A stretch of 13,068 nt of DNA from Elusimicrobiota bacterium (lineage in GTDB: Bacteria > Elusimicrobiota > Elusimicrobia > Elusimicrobiales > UBA9959). The stretch covers positions 1-13,068 of the forward strand of contig DNQL01000245.1 of the NCBI GenBank assembly GCA_003500765.1, written 5' to 3'. The notes beneath the pieces are model-generated. The model was not told the DNA's origin. It did not search any database and saw nothing but the letters and a program-made list of their open reading frames with translations. This document shows, piece by piece, positions 1 through 6,833 of this stretch. The position numbers were made by a program, and so were the translations under genes. Numbering within the stretch: position 1 is the first letter of the stretch; every line of letters starts with the position of its first letter.

Positions 1-125
1 AGCCAGTGGCCCGTGCCCAGCCGCCGGTCGGCCAGCAGGCCCAGCCAGAAGCCGAGCCCGACCCCGACCGCCAGCTGGAGGCCGGACTGCAGCAGGCCGT
101 AGTATCCCCGCTCTTCTCTCTTCAC
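1..125 (-). CDS. AtpZ/AtpI-like F0F1-ATPase accessory membrane protein, 5' part only
   Basis: The minus strand opens with GTG at 125-123 and reads 41 codons to the window edge, so only the N-terminus is present. The peptide starts VKREERGYYG and continues into a glycine-rich hydrophobic helix (GLQLAVGVGLGFWLGLLADR, residues 15-34), then RLGTGHW. This matches the first helix and the G-x-W/L-x-D-x-x-x-G-T pattern of the small AtpZ/AtpI family, usually encoded at the head of F-type ATP synthase operons, where it helps assemble the c-ring or carry Mg2+. GTG is the first start after an in-frame stop at 137-135. No Shine-Dalgarno is visible, so the start is the weakest part of the call. It is divergent from the receiver-GGDEF gene. 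By inference, atpB/E/F genes would follow outside the window. A generic small membrane protein is the alternative. Confidence 0.6.
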   Translation of the reverse strand, partial: MKREERGYYGLLQSGLQLAVGVGLGFWLGLLADRRLGTGHW

Positions 126-152
126 GACTGTATTCTAACAAATGCTAAAATT
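126..152. promoter_or_regulatory. 27-bp divergent intergenic region, probable overlapping promoters
   Basis: This is an AT-rich patch in a GC-rich setting, between the GTG start of the AtpZ-like gene and the ATG of the receiver-GGDEF gene. Possible -10 boxes are TATTCT (131-136) and TAAAAT (146-151) on the plus strand, and TAGAAT (137-132) on the minus strand. Neither gene has a clear ribosome binding site. The spacing would give very short or absent leaders. No convincing -35 pairs with all of them, so the exact boxes are uncertain. Confidence 0.35.
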
Positions 153-1883
153 ATGGCGATGGAAAAAGGCCCGAAAAAGATACTCTTCATCGACCCCGCC
201 CCCGGCGCCGAAAGCGAGATAATGCCGCTGCTCTCGGAGCGCGGCTGGCAGGTGCAGCGCTGCGGCAATTACCAGGAGGCGATGACCTCGCTGCAGAACT
301 GGAAGCCCGACCTGGCGGTGCTCAATATCCTCACCGAAGCCTTCAACCCCCTCGACCTCCTCAAAGAGGTGCGGGAGAACCCTTTCACCCAGAACCAGCG
401 CATAGTGGTCTTCTCCCATTCGCCGAAGATCGAGGTGGTCACGGGACCCTCGCCGCGCGTGAGCGGCTACCTCAACAAGCCCATAGATTTCGAGGCCCTC
501 AAAGCCCTTCTTCTCAAGACCGCGGAGAAGCCCGCTCCCGACAAGCCCGTGACGGTGCTGGTCGCCGACGACGACGAGGAGTTCTCCGACCTGGTCAAGA
601 TGTTCCTGGAAGCCAATTACTACCGCCCCGTCGTGGTCAACGACCCGCTGAAAGTGATCGAAACGGCCAAAACGGAGAAGCCCGACGCCATGCTGCTCGA
701 CATCATGATGCCCGGCAAGGACGGCTTCCGCATCATGGACGAGCTGCAGGACGAGGCCGCCACGGCCTATATCCCGGTCATAATCCTGAGCGCTCTGCGG
801 CTGGACAATTTCCAGGAGAGGGGCATACTTACCGGCCTGCCCGAGATAGTATCCAAGGACATGCCCAAGGAACTGCTGCTGAAGATGATAGAGGCGCAGC
901 TGGGCGAGACCGAGGCGGGCGGTGAAGAGGCGGCGGCCGCGCCGCGGCGCTCCGACAGGCCGCGCGTGCTCTTCGCCGACGACCAGACCGAGCTCCTCTA
1001 CCTCATGAAAGAGATGCTGGAGCAGGCCGGCTTCGAGGTCTTCACGGCCGAGAACGGCGGCGAGGCGCTCAAGGCCGTATTCGAGCACACGCCCGACATC
1101 GCGGTGCTCGACTACAACATGCCGGTCAAGGACGGCCTGGCCGTGGCCGAGACGCTCAAGGAGAACCCCCTCTTCGCCCACATCCCGATAATAATCTGCA
1201 CCGCCTTCAGCGAGAAGAGCACCAAGCTGCGCGGCCTGGGCATGGGCATAGACGACTACCTCATAAAGCCGGTCGACGCCGACGAGCTGATAGCGCGCAT
1301 CCGCATGGTGCTCAAGCGCAACAAGCAGGTGCTCGACACCAACCCACTCTCCAAACTGCCCGGCAACCCGTCCATACAGGCCCGCGTCGAGCGCGAGATA
1401 CAGAAGAACTCCGACTTCGCCGTGCTCTACATAGACCTCGACAACTTCAAGGCCTTCAACGACTCCTACGGCTTCGAGGCCGGCGACCGCGTCATCAAGA
1501 CCACGGCCAACCTGCTGGTCAAGCTGACCATACAGAACGAGAACTCCGAGGATTTCATCGGCCATATCGGCGGCGACGACTTCATAGTCGTCACCAGTTT
1601 CGAAAAGGCCGAGCCGCTGGCCAAGAGCATCATAGCGGCTTTCAACGAGATAGCCCCCTCCTTCTACAGCAAGGAGGACCGCGAGCGGGGCTGCATAGTA
1701 TCCACCGACCGCCAGGGCAACATAAAAAAGTTCCCGTTCATCACCATCTCCATCGGCGTGGTGCACAACCGCCTGCGCCCGCTGATCTCTTTCGCCCAGG
1801 TCAGCAATATCGGCACCGAGCTCAAGAAATTCGCCAAGGCCGGCTCGGGCGGCAACTACACCATAGACCGCCGCAAGGACTGA
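153..1883 (+). CDS. Response regulator with three receiver domains and a C-terminal GGDEF (GGDDF) domain
   Basis: A 576-residue cytoplasmic signalling protein. Receiver 1 (about residues 8-125) is degenerate: it has a single acidic residue (D14) and Asn58 at the phosphorylation site (LAVLNIL), but keeps the NKP lysine (K109). Receiver 2 (about 134-250) has the acidic triad D139-141, phospho-Asp D183 (LLDIMMPG) and S213. Its conserved lysine K235 is followed by Asp, not Pro. Receiver 3 (about 270-390) is canonical: D276/D277, D320 (VLDYNMP), T350, K372-Pro. The GGDEF domain (about 400-570) has YIDLDNFKAFND and the signature GHIGGDDF (GGDDF at 473-477). The usual inhibitory RxxD site is absent, with NSED at that position. 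The C-terminal DRRKD and the long insert before FPFITISIGVV fit a known LPGN/GGDDF subgroup. Whether it makes cyclic di-GMP is open. An in-frame opening at position 6 exists, but the region upstream overlaps the divergent gene. ATG at 159 is an alternative start. Monocistronic, ended by the hairpin at 1899. Confidence 0.85.
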   Translation: MAMEKGPKKILFIDPAPGAESEIMPLLSERGWQVQRCGNYQEAMTSLQNWKPDLAVLNILTEAFNPLDLLKEVRENPFTQNQRIVVFSHSPKIEVVTGPSPRVSGYLNKPIDFEALKALLLKTAEKPAPDKPVTVLVADDDEEFSDLVKMFLEANYYRPVVVNDPLKVIETAKTEKPDAMLLDIMMPGKDGFRIMDELQDEAATAYIPVIILSALRLDNFQERGILTGLPEIVSKDMPKELLLKMIEAQLGETEAGGEEAAAAPRRSDRPRVLFADDQTELLYLMKEMLEQAGFEVFTAENGGEALKAVFEHTPDIAVLDYNMPVKDGLAVAETLKENPLFAHIPIIICTAFSEKSTKLRGLGMGIDDYLIKPVDADELIARIRMVLKRNKQVLDTNPLSKLPGNPSIQARVEREIQKNSDFAVLYIDLDNFKAFNDSYGFEAGDRVIKTTANLLVKLTIQNENSEDFIGHIGGDDFIVVTSFEKAEPLAKSIIAAFNEIAPSFYSKEDRERGCIVSTDRQGNIKKFPFITISIGVVHNRLRPLISFAQVSNIGTELKKFAKAGSGGNYTIDRRKD

Positions 1884-1898
1884 GGTCCGCACGACGCC

Positions 1899-1938
1899 AA
1901 AGAGAAGGGCCGCGCGCGAGCGCGGCCCTTCTCTTTTT
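1899..1938 (+). terminator. Intrinsic terminator of the receiver-GGDEF gene, possibly bidirectional
   Basis: A perfect 17-bp stem (1899-1915 with 1920-1936) is closed by a GCGA tetraloop of the GNRA class and runs into a T-tract ending at 1938. It starts 16 nt after the TGA. The convergent protease gene stops at 1951, and on the minus strand the same stem ends in CTTCTCTTT. It could therefore serve both genes, though less well on that side. Confidence 0.9.
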
Positions 1939-1950
1939 ACCGGCTTGGGC

Positions 1951-3108
1951 TCAGATCTCCAGTATCCTCGGCTCGGGGATATCGTCCTCGTCCGGGTAAT
2001 AGACCGCGGGCACGAAGCCCCCGCCCTGACCGTCCGGGTTGTATACCGCCGGGACTATGCCCGAATCGCGCAGGCTCGGGGCCTGGGTCGGGACGTTCTG
2101 CCGCTTCGCCTCTTCTATCGCCCTCTCGAACTCCGTGACGGGCAGGAAATCCTTCAGGCGGCCGATCAGCGTGGCGTCCTCGCCGCGCCCCTCGTCCTGG
2201 CCCACGACATGCGCCGAGCCGGGCTCGAAGCCGCCGGGGCGCGGGTAATCGTATTCCACGACCCCGTCCGACCCGGTGTGGATATAGTCGGTACCGCCGC
2301 GGGTCAGAACTCCCTCTATCATCATCGTGTCGGCGTTGAAGACCGGGCTGCCCGAGTTGCCGGAGAAAGTGTCGAGGTCGGTCACGAAAAAGCCCTTATC
2401 CGCGTGGACCCGGCGGACGCTGGCGCTGCCGGCGATCTTGACCGGCATGCCGCTGGGATAACCGATGGTGAACAGCCTGGCGCCGGCCGCGGGGGCCGCG
2501 CCGCGGTTGATCGCCAGCGGGAAGCGGTCCGCCGGTACTTTGCGGTCGAGCCGGATGACGGCGTAGTCGGCGCCGCCCTTGTCGTATTTGGCCGAAACTA
2601 TCTCCTTGAAGCCGAAGACGTTCTCCGCGGGAACCTCGGACGGGAACTCGCCGGCCCGGGCTACGACATAGCCGAAGACAAAAACGGTGTTCCTGTAACT
2701 GATCCTGGAGTCCTCGGGGGCGTACTCCATGAAACAGTGCGCGGCGGTGACCACCAGGTCCTCGCCGGCCAGGAAAGAGGAGCAGAAAGAGCCGAAGGGC
2801 TGGTCGCCGTAGCGCTCTTCCTCCCGCAGGTTGAACTTGTCGCGGATAGTGCGGCCGGAGCCGATGGAGGCGGTACCGCGGCGGGCGTCCAGGACGACGT
2901 CACGGCTGCGGAAAAGGGCGGCGGTGGAATCGGCCAGGCGCTGGTAGACCCGGTCGGCCTCGTAGTAGTCGGCCCGGTTATCCTCTCCATAGATGGCGAT
3001 CGGGACGATATTGCCGCCGTAGCGGGTATCGCGCTCGGCCAGGAGGGAGCCGGGGAAAAGCAGTACCGCGGCCGAGAAAACCGCCGTCATGGTCATTTTC
3101 GATTTCAT
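1951..3108 (-). CDS. Exported trypsin-like (S1/V8-type) serine protease
   Basis: A 385-residue secreted endopeptidase. A Sec signal peptide is evident at the N-terminus: basic MKSK, a hydrophobic core of about residues 7-22, and a likely cut after LLA (24). The chymotrypsin-fold triad can be read directly: His124 in VVTAAHC, Asp181 in GGADYAVIRL, and Ser252 in FSGNSGSPVFN. Upstream, FCSSFLAGEDLVVTAAHC is typical of secreted V8-like and trypsin-like proteases, whose site is periplasmic or extracellular. The C-terminus is low in hydrophobicity and carries VPAVY-x-PD twice (residues 352-359 and 366-373), then an acidic tail. The start is fixed by a strong AAGGAGG (3120-3114), 5 nt from ATG 3108. 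ATG 3096 would shorten the signal peptide. It stands alone, convergent with the regulator gene, with the palindrome island upstream. Substrate is unknown. Confidence 0.88.
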   Translation of the reverse strand: MKSKMTMTAVFSAAVLLFPGSLLAERDTRYGGNIVPIAIYGEDNRADYYEADRVYQRLADSTAALFRSRDVVLDARRGTASIGSGRTIRDKFNLREEERYGDQPFGSFCSSFLAGEDLVVTAAHCFMEYAPEDSRISYRNTVFVFGYVVARAGEFPSEVPAENVFGFKEIVSAKYDKGGADYAVIRLDRKVPADRFPLAINRGAAPAAGARLFTIGYPSGMPVKIAGSASVRRVHADKGFFVTDLDTFSGNSGSPVFNADTMMIEGVLTRGGTDYIHTGSDGVVEYDYPRPGGFEPGSAHVVGQDEGRGEDATLIGRLKDFLPVTEFERAIEEAKRQNVPTQAPSLRDSGIVPAVYNPDGQGGGFVPAVYYPDEDDIPEPRILEI

Positions 3109-3194
3109 GGCACCCTCCTTTCCTTAAATTTGCCGCTGGTATAGTGTGGCACGGAGGTTGACTAAAATCAAGTCCCATGGGTCCCGCCCCCGCA

Positions 3195-3210
3195 TAGGCC
3201 CTTGGGCCTA
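3195..3210. repeat. Short perfect inverted repeat at the edge of the gene-free island
   Basis: TAGGCCC (3195-3201) and GGGCCTA (3204-3210) are separated by TT, and the outer CATA/TATG can pair after a small bulge. There is no T-tract on either side, so it is not a classic terminator. It sits about 90 bp upstream of the protease start. CCCATGGG (3174-3181) is another small palindrome nearby. Between 3109 and 3265 I see nothing else beyond the protease ribosome binding site and a weak TATACC box for it. Confidence 0.5.
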
Positions 3211-3264
3211 CTATGTAAGAGAACAACCGGGGTCTGCCGGGAGCTCACCACGAAAAACACCTCA

Positions 3265-3465
3265 GGCGCCCTCGCCGGGCCTTCCCTCCGCCACGGGTTC
3301 GGCTTTCCGGGATACACCCGGCGCTGCGCTCGGCCGGGCACGAACTCGGCCTGCGCGCATAGCGCGCCAGGCCTCAGACAATCATGCCCGTCCGGCAGTG
3401 CCGGTTCCCTCGCTCCGCTTGGGGAAAGCCTCCGATGTGGCTTCGGAAGGCCCGGCGGGGGAGCC
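3265..3465. repeat. Long imperfect palindrome (about 200 bp)
   Basis: The outer arms 3265-3285 and 3445-3465 are reverse complements at 19 of 21 positions, including a perfect 12-bp block (3274-3285 with 3445-3456). Further inside, blocks such as GGCTTTCC, CGGGCA and GGCCTG recur in inverted order. The centre is a perfect GCGCGC-ATA-GCGCGC hairpin (3353-3367). A string of secondary hairpins (CCGGG-ATACA-CCCGG, CCGGCAGTGCCGG) lies along the arms. Open frames here are by-products of GC-rich palindromic sequence: they lack ribosome binding sites and known domains. This may be an older or degraded relative of the element at 3481, or a structured RNA. Confidence 0.6.
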
Positions 3466-3480
3466 TTGCCCGTCAAGCGG

Positions 3481-3653
3481 CCCATAAAGGAGACAACCGG
3501 GGGAGGCGGCCTGCCAGCTAAGCAGGACCGCCTCGGAGCTCCGAGCATCGTAAGCGCGAGGAGCGAGAGCCGAGGACCGACGCGCTATGCGCGCGAGTCC
3601 GTGTCCTGCGTGCTGGCAGGCCGTCATGCCCCCGGAATAAATCTCCTTATGGG
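3481..3653. mobile_element. MITE-like palindromic element with terminal inverted repeats and a 5-bp target duplication
   Basis: Both ends begin CCCATAA and read inward through the same blocks: AGGAGA or GGAGA, CCGGGGG, a perfect 12-bp CGGCCTGCCAGC (3507-3518 with 3623-3612), and GCAGGAC (3522-3528 with 3609-3603). This makes an imperfect terminal inverted repeat of about 45-50 bp. AGCGG stands immediately outside both ends (3476-3480 and 3654-3658), the pattern of a target-site duplication. The interior carries two more hairpins: the palindrome CTCGGAGCTCCGAG (3531-3544), and GGAC-CGA-CGCGC-TAT-GCGCG-CGA-GTCC near 3574-3600. No transposase is encoded, so any mobility would be in trans. A structured non-coding RNA gene remains possible. 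Confidence 0.65.
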
Positions 3654-3660
3654 AGCGGGG

Positions 3661-3696
3661 AAATAAAGAACCGCCGCCAGCTTGCGCGGACGGCGG
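3661..3696 (-). terminator. Intrinsic terminator of the SWIB gene
   Basis: On the minus strand a 26-nt hairpin (3696-3671), CCGCCG/CGGCGG plus inner pairs, is closed by a GCAA tetraloop and followed directly by TTCTTTATTT (3670-3661). It lies 22 nt past the SWIB stop codon. The palindromic element begins a few bases further downstream. Confidence 0.88.
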
Positions 3697-3718
3697 CTCG
3701 CCTGAATATCGCGAAAGA

Positions 3719-3979
3719 TTACTTCGCGTTCTTGCCGATGATCTTGGCCAGGTCGAACATGGTGACCTGCTTCTTGCCGGCGAACAGCTTCAGCAGCTTC
3801 TCGTCAGCGTTGATGCAGCGCTTGTTCTTCTTGTCCTGCAGGTTGTTCTTCTTGATGTAGGCCCACAGTTTCTTCACGATCTCGGTGCGGGGGATCGGCT
3901 TGTTGCCGACGACGGCGCCGAGGGTCTCGTTGGGGGTGATGGGGGCCATGAACTTCGAATTAGCTTTGGCAGCGGGCAT
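3719..3979 (-). CDS. Stand-alone SWIB/MDM2-domain protein
   Basis: An 86-residue basic protein that is almost entirely one SWIB domain. After a short lysine-rich start (MPAAKANSKF) come FMAPITPNETLGAVVG, the IPRTEIVKKLWAYIKKNNLQD core and the INADEKLLKLFAGK-MFDLAKII end, the standard order for the family. SWIB domains occur in eukaryotic SWI/SNF subunits. In bacteria they are best known in Chlamydiae, fused to topoisomerase I or as small free proteins thought to act on DNA or chromatin. The role here is unknown; nucleoid or DNA binding is an inference from fold and charge. The start is fixed by AGGAGG six nt before ATG 3979. It has its own consensus-like promoter and its own terminator, so it is a monocistronic, probably well expressed gene. 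Confidence 0.88.
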   Translation of the reverse strand: MPAAKANSKFMAPITPNETLGAVVGNKPIPRTEIVKKLWAYIKKNNLQDKKNKRCINADEKLLKLFAGKKQVTMFDLAKIIGKNAK

Positions 3980-4016
3980 TTACTTCCTCCTAATGAATAA
4001 CTGCTTTACTTCGTAC

Positions 4017-4047
4017 ATATTAACCTATTTCCCCTCGGGTCTGTCAA
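4017..4047 (-). promoter_or_regulatory. Sigma-70-type promoter for the SWIB gene
   Basis: A perfect -35 TTGACA (4047-4042) is followed by a -10 TAATAT (4022-4017) with a 19-nt spacer, or TTAATA with 18. The -35 box overlaps the TGA stop (4046-4044) of the upstream transglutaminase-like gene. The leader to ATG 3979 would be about 30 nt and carries the AGGAGG site. Confidence 0.7.
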
Positions 4048-5219
4048 TAGGATTTACGCGGGGAAAACCAGCGGGGCTTGCGGAACAGGGTGACCGAGCT
4101 TTCGGGGCCGGTCCAGCCGGAACGCGTGCGGACGCGGGCGGAGAGGATGTTCAGTCCGGGCTCCAGGCGCCCCATGAGGCGCGGCGGAGCGGCGGACCAG
4201 GGGCCGTCGTTGAACCGGAAAAGAAAGGACTCCAGGTCCGGGGATCCCTCCGCGGCCAGGGCTATCCGGATAGTCCCGTCCGGTTCCGTCCCGGCTATAT
4301 TGATAATGGCCTGGTTGACCGGCCTTTGGTATACCTGGAGGTCGTCCAGTACCGGCCAGGCCGTGAACTTTTCTTTGGCGAAGGCGTCGTTGAACGAGAC
4401 TATAGTATGGACATAGGTGACTTCGCTGGCGCCGCCGCCGATTAACGGGTAGCGGGTAATGTCGGAGGACTTCACCAGTTTTTCCTGCCGGCCGCCGCGG
4501 TCCACGGTCACAGGGTTAACGAGCTGATTGCTGCGGAGGTATAGGGCGTACTTGCGGTAAAGCTTCAGGTCCTCTTTTGACGCCTTTTCCTTCTTCCAGT
4601 CGGAGCCGACCTTGAAGACTTCATCCTCTTCCCCGCGCCAATGGACCTCGCAGAGCTCGCGGGCGTTGAGCGGCACGCCGTTGCGCTCATAGTGCAGGTC
4701 GAAGTACGGGTCCATCACTACCCATTTACCCAGCTCGTCCGACCAGACCTCGGTCACGAAGTGGCCGACTATGTCGATATAGCGCGCGTGCAAGCCCAGC
4801 GCCATGGCCGCCTGGGCATAGACCACGCCGTACTGCGCGCAGAAGCCGCGGTTCCCCTTGCGGGCGAGGTCGAGTATCTCCAGCGCGTCCCAGGGAGGAT
4901 AGCGGAACTTCTGTCCGGGCTCCCACTGATGCCGGGCCCAGCCGCGCAGGGCGACGATGGTCTCGAGCTGGCTGCGGCCGGCCTTGAGGCCTTCCAGTTT
5001 CTCGCGCTTGAGCAGGCGTTTTAGCGAAGGATGGGCGAAATCCTCCTCGACGGCCTGGTGGCTGGCCACGGCCCAGCGGCCGTTGTTCTCCGACACCTTC
5101 ACAACGAAGCCCCAACGCGCGAAAAGCAGCAGGGCGGCGCCTAAAATGACGGCCGGGACCGCGTACTTGAAGCGCGGTCCCGGCTTTACCTCCGGTTGGG
5201 GTTTGTTCTTTTTTGACAC
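4044..5219 (-). CDS. Membrane-anchored transglutaminase-like (cysteine protease fold) protein
   Basis: A 391-residue protein. A short lysine/proline-rich cytoplasmic tail precedes one hydrophobic helix (about residues 18-34), so the rest should face the periplasm as a type II membrane protein. The transglutaminase-like core has the triad: Cys127 in NRGFCAQYG, His153 in VGHFVTEVW, and Asp170 in WVVMDPYFD. These follow the usual spacing and motifs (G-x-C, H-x-W/V, D). Such domains usually act as peptidases or amidases, or cross-link proteins. The C-terminal 90 or so residues look like a beta-sandwich (FRFNDGPWS, LEPGLNILSARVRTRSGWTG). The start is GTG at 5219, 7 nt after the PEPCK stop, with only a weak AGG upstream, so translation may depend on coupling to pckA. 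The product seems unrelated to the carbon metabolism of its operon partners. Substrate unknown. Confidence 0.8.
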   Translation of the reverse strand: MSKKNKPQPEVKPGPRFKYAVPAVILGAALLLFARWGFVVKVSENNGRWAVASHQAVEEDFAHPSLKRLLKREKLEGLKAGRSQLETIVALRGWARHQWEPGQKFRYPPWDALEILDLARKGNRGFCAQYGVVYAQAAMALGLHARYIDIVGHFVTEVWSDELGKWVVMDPYFDLHYERNGVPLNARELCEVHWRGEEDEVFKVGSDWKKEKASKEDLKLYRKYALYLRSNQLVNPVTVDRGGRQEKLVKSSDITRYPLIGGGASEVTYVHTIVSFNDAFAKEKFTAWPVLDDLQVYQRPVNQAIINIAGTEPDGTIRIALAAEGSPDLESFLFRFNDGPWSAAPPRLMGRLEPGLNILSARVRTRSGWTGPESSVTLFRKPRWFSPRKSY

Positions 5220-5226
5220 GGGCCTG

Positions 5227-6816
<1,590 letters not shown>

Positions 6817-6833
6817 CTTTTCTCCTTGCGCGT

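Noticed and set aside
6..152. Extended N-terminus of the receiver-GGDEF protein starting at position 6
   Set aside because: The 49 extra residues are Pro/Gln/Ala-rich and lie opposite the better-supported AtpZ-like coding sequence; the receiver fold begins just after ATG 153.
135..1892. Long open frame on the minus strand opposite the receiver-GGDEF gene
   Set aside because: It is a shadow of the codon bias of the plus-strand gene, whose receiver and GGDEF motifs are unmistakable.
1945..3144. Long plus-strand open frame across the protease gene
   Set aside because: The minus frame has a signal peptide, catalytic triad and ribosome binding site; the plus frame has none of these.
3157..3190. 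TTGACT on the plus strand near 3158 as a promoter
   Set aside because: No acceptable -10 box lies 15-19 nt downstream and there is no gene to serve.
3265..3653. Possible CRISPR array or tandem repeat
   Set aside because: The repeats are inverted and of unequal spacing; there are no regular direct repeats with unique spacers and no cas genes.
3168..3666. Several overlapping open frames of 80-150 codons on both strands in the gene-free island
   Set aside because: They run through palindromic GC-rich DNA, have no properly spaced ribosome binding site, show skewed Ala/Arg/Pro/Ser content and no recognisable domain. Their ends follow the repeat structure instead of gene signals.
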